From an uncultured Christensenella sp. (GTDB lineage: Bacteria > Bacillota > Clostridia > Christensenellales > UBA3700), in assembly GCA_910577795.1 (NCBI GenBank), contig CAJTNW010000005.1:38167-46544 (forward strand): 8,378 bases of DNA, written 5' to 3'. Every line of letters starts with the position of its first letter. Position 1 is the stretch's first letter. The position numbers were made by a program, and so were the translations under genes. The notes below the pieces were generated by a model that saw nothing but the letters and a program-made list of their open reading frames with translations, was not told where the DNA came from and did not search any database. This document shows positions 1 to 6,644 of the stretch, one piece after another.

Positions 1-81
1 ATAATCATCACTGCCACTACATAAACAAATTTTTATTACAAAATTTACACAAAAAACCATACATATAAATGTAGTAAAAAC

Positions 82-105
82 AAAATAGTCCCGATTTTTG
101 ACAGA
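82..105. repeat. Short near-repeat beside terminator, copy 1
   Basis: This 24-base intergenic segment matches 2609-2632 at 21 of 24 positions, in the same orientation, with core CCGATTTTTGA. Each copy sits just left of a terminator hairpin, 6 bases away here and 10 bases away at the other copy. In this A+T-rich DNA a match of this size could arise by chance, so the repeat call is tentative. No function is known to me. Confidence 0.4.
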
Positions 106-111
106 ATAATT

Positions 112-144
112 AAAAAATGTGACGTTAAGACCGCCACATTTTTT
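112..144 (-). terminator. Rho-independent terminator of spoIVA
   Basis: A 13-pair stem joins 112-124 to 132-144 around a 7-base loop. The outer six pairs are A-T, so the minus-strand transcript ends in six U residues. The pair 122/134 is A-C if read on the plus strand but becomes a G-U wobble in minus-strand RNA. The hairpin is therefore complete only for transcripts coming from spoIVA, whose stop codon is 35 bases upstream. The G+C-rich core, small loop and U-run fit an intrinsic terminator well. Confidence 0.85.
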
Positions 145-178
145 AATACTTTATTATGAAGACAAAATATATTTTATA

Positions 179-1642
179 TTAAAGCAATACGCAAAGTACT
201 CCGCCTCTACCTTCATTTACAATACGGCAAACAGTCTTACGTAATTTGTTTTGTGCTTCAACTGGCATAGCATACATTTTTTGAGACAACCCATCTTTTG
301 CAATATCACACAATTTTTTACCAAACATATTAGTTTGCCAAATCTCATCTAAGTTTTCTGCATACTCACTCTCAAGATAATTAACCATATCTTGTGCTTG
401 TGTACCTGCACCAATAATAGGATTAACATTTGTTTTAATGTCAACTTTCATAATATGAAGACATGTGCAGTCTGCTGACATTTTAATATTCTTTTTATTG
501 CCATTAACTTCAATTTCTGGTGTGTTAAAATTAATTTCTTCCTCATTAGGAATAACCACACCATAACCATACTGGTCAACAGATTCTAAAGCCTTATCCA
601 TTTTGCTAGAAATTTTAATTGCTCTAACAGCATTTTTAATATATCCAAACAAAGCAGATTCGTCTTTTACATTAACACCACAGCAGTCGCTTAAAACTTT
701 ATAGAACAACTCTTCTTTTGGCATAATATTTAATACTAAACTACCATCATCAAAACGAACGTCAATGTTGTCAACATTATTAAAGTCTTCATCGCCAGTA
801 AATATGTCTTTTAACTTTTCATAATCACACATTTTATTTAAGTTAACCATTTTACTTGCTAGTGCAGACATAATTTTTGTAATTAGTTCACTATCAAATG
901 ATAACATTTGCATCCATTTTGGCAATGTAACACCTATCATTCTTAAAGGGAACTCACCTAATATGCAATAAAGTAATTCTTGAATATCTTTAATATTCAT
1001 ACTGCTTACATTTTTTGCAACCACACTCACGCAATATTTAGTTTGCATTTCTTCTACTATTCTTTTAGTCTCAGGGCTATCGGCATTTTTTGTATTAAGC
1101 AAAATAACAAATGGTTTATTTGTCTTTTTCATATCTGCAATAATTCTCTCTTCAGATTCTTCATAATCTTTGCGAGCAAAATCAGTAATACTGCCATCTG
1201 TAGTTACAACAATTCCAATAGTAGAGTGGTCACACATAACTTTTTTAGTACCTATCTCACCTGCTTCTGCAAAAGGAATTTCATGTGCAAACCAAGGCGA
1301 ATTAACCATTCTATCTTGATTTTCCACACCATTCACCATATATCCAACGCAGTCAATAAGTCTAATATTAACTTTTAGGTTTCCCTCCAAATCCACTTTA
1401 ACACCTTTGTCAGGCACAAATTGTGGCTGAGTTGTCATAACAGCCTTACCAGTTGCTGATTGAGGAAGTTCATCTGTTATTCTGATTTTCTCATTTTCAT
1501 CTACAATATTAGGCAAAACCAACTCGTCCATAAACTTCTTAATAAATGTAGACTTGCCACTTCTGACAGGTCCTACTACTCCGATATAAATATCGCCATT
1601 TGTTCTTTTTGCAATGTCTTGATAAATAGTTACGCTATCCAT
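179..1642 (-). CDS. spoIVA: Stage IV sporulation protein A, spore-coat scaffold ATPase
   Basis: SpoIVA is made in the mother cell. It hydrolyses ATP to polymerise into the basement layer on the forespore surface on which the coat is built, and SpoVM anchors it there. The protein has 487 residues, close to the roughly 492 of the Bacillus subtilis protein. The N-terminal GTPase-like ATPase domain shows Walker A GPVRSGKST at 24-32 with Lys30, a paired Thr70-Thr71 matching the described sensor threonines, and a Walker B-type LIDCVG at 95-100. A middle domain and the family's glycine-rich, hydrophobic C-terminus (GRGGVLCVLL, 478-487) follow, so the gene is full length. The ATG start is preceded by GGAGG (1650-1654) at 7 bases. 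The gene stands alone with its own terminator, and the gene on its upstream side is divergent. The family assignment is very secure. Confidence 0.97.
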   Translation of the reverse strand: MDSVTIYQDIAKRTNGDIYIGVVGPVRSGKSTFIKKFMDELVLPNIVDENEKIRITDELPQSATGKAVMTTQPQFVPDKGVKVDLEGNLKVNIRLIDCVGYMVNGVENQDRMVNSPWFAHEIPFAEAGEIGTKKVMCDHSTIGIVVTTDGSITDFARKDYEESEERIIADMKKTNKPFVILLNTKNADSPETKRIVEEMQTKYCVSVVAKNVSSMNIKDIQELLYCILGEFPLRMIGVTLPKWMQMLSFDSELITKIMSALASKMVNLNKMCDYEKLKDIFTGDEDFNNVDNIDVRFDDGSLVLNIMPKEELFYKVLSDCCGVNVKDESALFGYIKNAVRAIKISSKMDKALESVDQYGYGVVIPNEEEINFNTPEIEVNGNKKNIKMSADCTCLHIMKVDIKTNVNPIIGAGTQAQDMVNYLESEYAENLDEIWQTNMFGKKLCDIAKDGLSQKMYAMPVEAQNKLRKTVCRIVNEGRGGVLCVLL

Positions 1643-1665
1643 TCTCTATCCTCCAAACCTTTATC

Positions 1666-1699
1666 ATTATAGAATATTGCTTATCTGTACAATATATTC
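1666..1699 (-). promoter_or_regulatory. Candidate spoIVA promoter, sigma-E-like or sigma-A-like
   Basis: Two overlapping readings are possible. A sigma-E-like pair has GAATATA at 1699-1693, 14 bases, then AATATTCT at 1678-1671; this matches my recollection of the sigma-E consensus at 6 of 7 and 5 of 8 positions. Alternatively, a perfect TATAAT lies at 1671-1666, but with only a poor -35 element (TTGTAC at 15 bases). In B. subtilis spoIVA is transcribed by sigma-E, which favours the first reading. Either would give a short leader containing the GGAGG ribosome binding site. Confidence 0.4.
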
Positions 1700-1765
1700 C
1701 AAAAAAATTATTTTTTTAAAAAATTTCTTTTGTACCGCTTTATTTATTAAAAGGATATTAATCTA

Positions 1766-1794
1766 TTGCAATTTGCAAATAATAATGATATAAT
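1766..1794 (+). promoter_or_regulatory. Sigma-A promoter with extended -10, SGNH hydrolase gene
   Basis: TTGCAA (1766-1771) and a perfect TATAAT (1789-1794) are 17 bases apart, the optimal spacing. TG at 1786-1787 makes an extended -10 element. Transcription should begin near 1801, about 23 bases before the ATG at 1824. AGAGG at 1813-1817 lies 6 bases before that ATG. Two overlapping palindromes, ATTGCAAT (1765-1772) and ATTTGCAAAT (1771-1780), cover the -35 box and the spacer and could be an operator. That last point is inference. Confidence 0.75.
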
Positions 1795-1823
1795 AAATTT
1801 ATAATATATCTTAGAGGCAAAAG

Positions 1824-2582
1824 ATGAATATTAAAAAACTAAATTATAATCAAAAAAGAAAAATAATGTTTGCATCTATTGCAATAATACTATTATTATT
1901 TACTATATTAGGGTGCGTTTCTATCATATACATTTTATATGGTGAGGCATTATTAACTTCTCAAAAAACACAACTTAAAAAAGCAGAAGAATATGCTGCA
2001 ATTGCATCAAGCACACCACAAAATGGTGTTGTATTTGTAGGAGATAGTATTTTTGAGTTATATGATTTAAAAAAATGGTTTAAAGATAAAGATTATATAA
2101 ATCGTGGTATATCTAGCAACAAATCAGAAGATGTATTAAATAGACTTCAAACAAATGTAATTGATTTAAAGCCATCTGTCGTAATAATTCATGTAGGCAC
2201 AAATGATATAGGTCACAATATTCCTAACGAAAAATATATTGCCAATATGGATAAAATAATAAATCAATTGCAAACTCAATTGCCTAATTGTACTATAATA
2301 GTTGATTCCATTTATCCAACTGTTACCCTTAATAGTTATAACTCAAAAAATTTAACAAAAGTCAGAGAAAACTCAACTATTAACAATACAAACATTGCAC
2401 TTAAATATTTATGCAAAACAAAAAAAGTTATTTATTTAGATACACATAACTCTTTATTATTAGATGATAAACTAAATAAAACTTACACAATTGATGGCTT
2501 GCACTTAAGTGATTCAGGTTATAATATTGTAACATGTGAGATTACTAACCAACTAAATTATCTTGTTAGCAAGAAAAAATAA
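1824..2582 (+). CDS. Membrane-anchored SGNH/GDSL-family hydrolase
   Basis: This is a 252-residue esterase or lipase-type hydrolase. A basic N-terminus (residues 1-13) leads into one hydrophobic helix at about 14-38, with no lipobox that I can recognise. The protein is thus probably a signal-anchored enzyme with its catalytic domain outside the membrane. All four SGNH blocks are present: FVGDS with nucleophile Ser75, NRGIS with Gly95, GTND with Asn127, and DGLHL with Asp224 and His227. It should therefore be catalytically competent. Substrates in this family range from lipids to acetylated cell-wall or polysaccharide sugars, and nothing here decides between them. The gene is monocistronic, with its own promoter and terminator. 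Its position divergent from spoIVA does not prove a role in sporulation, because its promoter looks like a housekeeping one. Confidence 0.9.
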   Translation: MNIKKLNYNQKRKIMFASIAIILLLFTILGCVSIIYILYGEALLTSQKTQLKKAEEYAAIASSTPQNGVVFVGDSIFELYDLKKWFKDKDYINRGISSNKSEDVLNRLQTNVIDLKPSVVIIHVGTNDIGHNIPNEKYIANMDKIINQLQTQLPNCTIIVDSIYPTVTLNSYNSKNLTKVRENSTINNTNIALKYLCKTKKVIYLDTHNSLLLDDKLNKTYTIDGLHLSDSGYNIVTCEITNQLNYLVSKKK

Positions 2583-2608
2583 TAATAGTAAAAAACATAT
2601 AATTTATA

Positions 2609-2632
2609 AAAATAATACCGATTTTTGAAAGA
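2609..2632. repeat. Short near-repeat beside terminator, copy 2
   Basis: This is the partner of 82-105, matching at 21 of 24 positions in the same orientation with the core CCGATTTTTGA. It lies between the stop codon of the SGNH hydrolase gene and the bidirectional terminator. The shared placement next to a hairpin is the main reason to list it; chance similarity is not excluded. Confidence 0.4.
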
Positions 2633-2642
2633 TTTTAAACAA

Positions 2643-2672
2643 AAAAAAGTTTGAGTAACCTCAAACTTTTTT
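2643..2672. terminator. Bidirectional terminator between convergent genes
   Basis: A perfect 13-bp stem pairs 2643-2655 with 2660-2672 around the loop TAAC. Its core is GTTTGAG/CTCAAAC, flanked by an A-run on the left (2641-2648) and a T-run on the right (2667-2672). It can therefore end transcription from both sides: the SGNH hydrolase gene stops 60 bases to the left and metH stops 22 bases to the right. Confidence 0.92.
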
Positions 2673-2694
2673 CTATTTTTAAATTTATTTTAAC

Positions 2695-5040
2695 TTATAG
2701 ATTTAAACTTTGCAATATCTTAACCATTTGTCTTGGGTCTTTGCTATAATAATCTGCACCAATTTGTTTTGCTATGCTTTCATTAAGCACTGCACCACCT
2801 ACAAACACTTTAATATCACTATCAAATTGACGCACACAAGCAATAGTCTTTTCCATATTTTTTACAGTAGTAGTCATAAGTGCAGACAAACCTAAAATCT
2901 GAGGTTTTTCTTGTTTTACTATTTCTGCTACTTTATTTATTGGCACATCTTTTCCTAAATCAATTATTTGATAACCATAATTTTGCAACACAGTTTTAAC
3001 AATATTCTTTCCAATATCGTGCACATCACCTTCTACCGTTGCTAAAACTATTTTTACTGAATTTTGAGTGGCACTATTACCCAAAGTCAATTTTATTATA
3101 TCACAAACAGATTTTGCAACTTCAGCAGAACTTATAAGTTGTGGCAAAAACAATTTGCCTTTTTCATACATATCACCAACATAGTCTAGTGCTGGTATAA
3201 CCTCGTTATCTATAATATCTAAACCATTATTAGACACTAATAATTCTTTAACTAAATCTGTCGCCTTGTTTTTTAAAGATTTAATAATACATTCTTTTAA
3301 ACTATATTCATTATTACTACTAATTTTTTCACTAACCACATTGCTATAACTATTTATATAGTCTACACCATTTTTATCTGTGCCAGTAATCAGGTTATAA
3401 ACCTTAAAACTCTGCATCATTTCGGCAATATTAGGATTAATAATTGCTAAATCCAACCCAAAACTTAATGCCATTGTCAAAAAGTGACTATTAACTATTT
3501 GTCTGTTTGGCAAACCAAAAGAAATATTAGACACACCAAGCACAGTTTTAACACCAAATTTTTCTTTAACTTTTTTTATAGCAACCAATGTTTTAATTGC
3601 TTGTTCTTGCTCTGCACCAACAGTCAAAGTCAAGCAGTCAATAATGATATTTTCCTTTTTAATACCGATTTTCATAGCCTGATTAATAATTTTTTCCGCT
3701 ATCTCTAATCTTTTTTCTACAGTTTTAGGCACACCATCTTTATCAATAGTAAGACCTAAAACCATTGCCCCATATTTTTTTGCAATAGGCAATATTTTAT
3801 TTAAAGTTTCATCATCACCATTTACCGAATTGATAATAACTTTTCCGTTTGCATACCTTGCACCAACTTCAACAGCAAGTGGGTCACTACTATCTATTTG
3901 AAGTGGCAAATCTACAACTGACTGCACTGCCTTTACAGCAATTTTCATCATCTCTGCCTCGTTGATATTAGGTATACCCATATTAATATCCAAAATATCA
4001 CTACCCGCTTGCATTTGTTCTACTGCTTGATTTTCAAAATAAGCAATATCCTTATTTGCAATTGCTTCTCTCATCAATTTTTTGCCTGTAGGGTTTATTC
4101 TCTCACCAATAATTTTTGGACTATTTATTTCCAAATATTTTGTGCCACTTGCAAGGCAAAATACATTTTCTATATTTCTTTTAGCAGGCTTTATTCCTTT
4201 TATCTTTTCAGATAGTTTTGCAATGTATTTATCCGTTGTACCACAGCAACCACCAACAACACTAACACCTTTTTTTACATACTCAGCCATTGTTGCCGCA
4301 AATTCTTCTTCGTCAACATCGTATTCTGTCACACCATTTCTAATTACTGGCAAACCTGCATTTGGTTTTAAAACTATAGGCAAACTGCATTTTTTTAATA
4401 ATACATTAACAATATTTCCAAGTTGTTTTGGTCCTAATGAGCAATTTACACCCAAAGCATCAACACCCAAGCCTTCCATTGTTGCTATCATAGCCTCTAA
4501 CGGACAGCCGGCAAATGTACGCATACTTTCGTCAAAACTCATTGTAGTAATAATTGGCCTATTACTATTTTCTTTAATTGCCAAAACTGCCGCTTTAAGT
4601 TCGTACAAATCACTCATAGTTTCTACTACAAACAAATCTACTTTGTCTTTAGCAATTTCCACCATTTCTTTATACACATCATACGCACTATCAAAAGTCA
4701 TACTACCAAGAGGCTCAAGCAATTCACCAATACTACCCATATCCAAAGCAACTAAGCCGTGTCCACAACTTTTAACAGCACTTTTTGCAATTTCTATTCC
4801 CTTTTCAATAACTTCCTTATAAGGATAGTTTTTCATTTTTATTTTATTTGCACCAAAAGTATTAGTATAAATCACATCTGCACCACTATCCAAATATGAT
4901 TTATGTATATTAAAAATTATATCTGGATTAGTAAGATTAAGCATTTCTGGTTTTTCGCCAACTTTTAAACCATTATTAAAAAGCATAGTACCCATTGCAC
5001 CATCTAATACTACAACTTTTTTTGCAAATAAATCTTTCAT
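2695..5040 (-). CDS. metH: Cobalamin-dependent methionine synthase, short form
   Basis: The enzyme transfers a methyl group from 5-methyl-tetrahydrofolate through cobalamin to homocysteine, giving methionine and tetrahydrofolate in the cytoplasm. Domains in order: a homocysteine-binding barrel (about 1-290) with zinc ligands Cys200, Cys265 and Cys266; a pterin-binding barrel (about 305-560) with IGERINPTG at 311-319 and DINMG at 351-355; a B12 cap helix bundle (about 575-655); and a B12-binding Rossmann domain with DxHxxG at 672-677. His674 is the lower axial ligand. It has 781 residues, against about 1,227 in Escherichia coli, because the C-terminal AdoMet-dependent reactivation domain is absent. 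That domain is encoded separately just upstream. GAGG (5047-5050) sits 6 bases before the ATG. The gene ends the putative four-gene transcript and is closed by the terminator at 2643-2672. Confidence 0.97.
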   Translation of the reverse strand: MKDLFAKKVVVLDGAMGTMLFNNGLKVGEKPEMLNLTNPDIIFNIHKSYLDSGADVIYTNTFGANKIKMKNYPYKEVIEKGIEIAKSAVKSCGHGLVALDMGSIGELLEPLGSMTFDSAYDVYKEMVEIAKDKVDLFVVETMSDLYELKAAVLAIKENSNRPIITTMSFDESMRTFAGCPLEAMIATMEGLGVDALGVNCSLGPKQLGNIVNVLLKKCSLPIVLKPNAGLPVIRNGVTEYDVDEEEFAATMAEYVKKGVSVVGGCCGTTDKYIAKLSEKIKGIKPAKRNIENVFCLASGTKYLEINSPKIIGERINPTGKKLMREAIANKDIAYFENQAVEQMQAGSDILDINMGIPNINEAEMMKIAVKAVQSVVDLPLQIDSSDPLAVEVGARYANGKVIINSVNGDDETLNKILPIAKKYGAMVLGLTIDKDGVPKTVEKRLEIAEKIINQAMKIGIKKENIIIDCLTLTVGAEQEQAIKTLVAIKKVKEKFGVKTVLGVSNISFGLPNRQIVNSHFLTMALSFGLDLAIINPNIAEMMQSFKVYNLITGTDKNGVDYINSYSNVVSEKISSNNEYSLKECIIKSLKNKATDLVKELLVSNNGLDIIDNEVIPALDYVGDMYEKGKLFLPQLISSAEVAKSVCDIIKLTLGNSATQNSVKIVLATVEGDVHDIGKNIVKTVLQNYGYQIIDLGKDVPINKVAEIVKQEKPQILGLSALMTTTVKNMEKTIACVRQFDSDIKVFVGGAVLNESIAKQIGADYYSKDPRQMVKILQSLNL

Positions 5041-5063
5041 TTTTATCCTCTCAAACTAGTAAA

Positions 5064-5083
5064 TAAAACATCACATTGTTTTA
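5064..5083 (-). other. Weak A+T-rich hairpin before metH
   Basis: TAAAACA and TGTTTTA form a 7-bp stem with a 6-base loop in the 52-base gap between the reactivation-domain gene and metH. No U-run follows on the minus strand, so it is not a terminator. It might mark an RNA processing or stability site. It is weak enough to be a by-product of base composition. Confidence 0.25.
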
Positions 5084-5092
5084 AATATTCTA

Positions 5093-5734
5093 TTATTGTG
5101 CTTTACTACATTTTTTGTTACAACTACCCTTTTGCGGACATGTTAGGCATATATTGCTAAACACTTGTTTTTCATCCGAAAAACCAACAAATGCAGTTAC
5201 CGACTTTAATGGTGTCATTAAATAATTTCCATTAACATTTATACCAAGATATTTACTAGCACTAGTAATTTCAATTAAATCTTTTTGAATACTAATATCC
5301 AAATCGCCATACCCTGGGCTAAACCGCATTGTTTTATACAAATTGCTTTCTTTTACAACTTCACACTCAAGTTCGTCAAGAATACTTTCCACATATACAC
5401 TTGCAACAGCATCCATCACTAAAGACCTTTTTAAATCTGTTTTTGCATAAATTGCTATTTTTTTATCAACTGCTAATCCTAAAGTTACAACCATAGTTGC
5501 AATACTTTTGCAATTAATAAACAATTTATTTATATCATCGCTTTTTAAAACTAAACCAAGGTTGTCCAGTTTATAATAACCATTTTCAACAAAGCAATTG
5601 CTAATTACGCAAATCTTTTTTGGATTACTAATATTTTTGACTTCTAAAAATACCTCATCTATATACAAATCAAAATCCCCATCAATTCCTTTATAATCAA
5701 GATATTTTTTAACTAATTTTTTATCAATAGCCAT
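5093..5734 (-). CDS. Stand-alone methionine synthase reactivation-domain protein
   Basis: This 213-residue protein resembles the C-terminal AdoMet-binding activation domain of long MetH enzymes. That domain lets inactive cob(II)alamin be reduced and remethylated with S-adenosylmethionine. The signature RFSPGYGDL at 137-145 corresponds to the RPAPGY AdoMet-binding loop of E. coli MetH. Separate proteins of this kind are known beside short MetH enzymes, for example in Thermotoga maritima. After the domain there is a cysteine-rich tail, C-X2-C-X5-C-X3-C at residues 196, 199, 205 and 209, which E. coli MetH lacks as far as I recall and which could bind an Fe-S cluster or zinc. The ATG is preceded by GGGGA 4 bases away, inside the 15-base gap after metF. 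Its position between metF and the domain-lacking metH strongly supports the role. Confidence 0.88.
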   Translation of the reverse strand: MAIDKKLVKKYLDYKGIDGDFDLYIDEVFLEVKNISNPKKICVISNCFVENGYYKLDNLGLVLKSDDINKLFINCKSIATMVVTLGLAVDKKIAIYAKTDLKRSLVMDAVASVYVESILDELECEVVKESNLYKTMRFSPGYGDLDISIQKDLIEITSASKYLGINVNGNYLMTPLKSVTAFVGFSDEKQVFSNICLTCPQKGSCNKKCSKAQ

Positions 5735-5749
5735 AGTTTCCCCATGTTA

Positions 5750-6616
5750 TTAAAATTTTAGTAGTCCTTTTACTACACTATGTATTCTTTTTGCTACAGC
5801 AGGATTATTCATTGTATACAAATGAATACCATTAATATCACTAGATAAAAGTTCAACTATTTGTGAAGTTGCAAAACTTGTACCCGCATCAAACATAGCA
5901 TCATCATTTCTGCCATATTTAGCAATAAGTCTAGTAAGTCTTGCTGGCATACTTGCACCAGATAACGAAATAACTTTTTCTATTTGTCTGGTGTTTGTAA
6001 TAGGCATTATTCCCGCCTCTATTGGCACTTCTATTCCACTGACCTCTACCAAATCTCTAAACCTGTAAAATTCCTCATTGTCAAAAAACATTTGAGTGAT
6101 TAAGCCACTTACACCTGCATCAACTTTTTTCTTAAGATTAATTATATCCTGTTTTTGAGAAACACTTTCATTATGCCCAGCAGGATAGCAAGCCGCCAAA
6201 ACATTAAACTTATCACCCATTTTAGACTTAATATAATAAATCAAATCGCTTGCATGCTCAAAATCACCTTTTTGTGTAACATTAGGATTTTTATCGCCAC
6301 GAAGTGCTAGTATATCTTTTACACCAATTTTATTAAGCGAATACAAAATCTCATCAATTTCTTCTTTTTTAGAGCCAATACAAGTAAGATGAGCAACTGG
6401 TTTGCTTTTCCCACTATTTGCAATAAGTTTGCAAACTTCAACTGTCCTATTATCCTTTATGCTACCACCAGCACCATAAGTTACACTTATAAAGTCTGGC
6501 TCCAATTCTATTAATGAATCGGTTACTTCTTTTATTTTTTCAAAACTTGTACTTTGTTTAGGAGGAAAAACTTCAAAAGAAAAAACGTGTTTCCTACCTT
6601 CATTTATATTATCCAT
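5750..6616 (-). CDS. metF: Methylenetetrahydrofolate reductase
   Basis: This flavoenzyme reduces 5,10-methylene-tetrahydrofolate to 5-methyl-tetrahydrofolate, the methyl donor used by the MetH encoded two genes downstream. It is a single (beta/alpha)8 barrel of 288 residues, the usual bacterial size. FSFEVFPPK (12-20) carries the catalytic Glu15, corresponding to Glu28 of E. coli. The folate- and flavin-site segment ALRGD ends at Asp108, and further family blocks are ITQMFFD (173-179) and GIHLYTMN (263-270). No metV-type partner gene is seen, so the ordinary NAD(P)H-dependent form is likely, although the electron donor cannot be read from sequence. It lies 28 bases after the glycosyltransferase gene and 15 bases before the reactivation-domain gene, in the same direction. 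Confidence 0.96.
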   Translation of the reverse strand: MDNINEGRKHVFSFEVFPPKQSTSFEKIKEVTDSLIELEPDFISVTYGAGGSIKDNRTVEVCKLIANSGKSKPVAHLTCIGSKKEEIDEILYSLNKIGVKDILALRGDKNPNVTQKGDFEHASDLIYYIKSKMGDKFNVLAACYPAGHNESVSQKQDIINLKKKVDAGVSGLITQMFFDNEEFYRFRDLVEVSGIEVPIEAGIMPITNTRQIEKVISLSGASMPARLTRLIAKYGRNDDAMFDAGTSFATSQIVELLSSDINGIHLYTMNNPAVAKRIHSVVKGLLKF

Positions 6617-6618
6617 AA

Positions 6619-6624
6619 ATCACC
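6619..6624 (-). promoter_or_regulatory. Atypical ribosome binding site of metF
   Basis: No GGAGG precedes metF. Instead GGTGAT lies 2 bases before the ATG. It matches the 3' half of the full AGGAGGTGAT Shine-Dalgarno sequence and is correctly placed in that register. It supports the chosen start, which also gives the expected short N-terminus before the conserved FSFEVFPPK. Confidence 0.6.
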
Positions 6625-6644
6625 ATTTTAGTCTATATTTATTA

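Noticed and set aside
1..81. Possible tail of a plus-strand gene entering from the left, with stops at 22-24 and 66-68 in two frames
   Set aside because: The fragments are 7 and 21 codons, match nothing I recognise and cannot be told from non-coding A+T-rich DNA.
3662..3673. Third occurrence of ATACCGATTTT, resembling the near-repeat beside the terminators
   Set aside because: Only the short core matches, it lies within metH coding sequence and no hairpin follows, so chance is the simpler explanation.
4082..4822. A 246-codon open frame on the plus strand, with other plus-strand frames at 980-1378 and 3484-3708
   Set aside because: They lie antisense inside metH or spoIVA, whose protein families are certain. 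Their translations show no recognisable family, and the A+T-rich code on the opposite strand explains the open frames.
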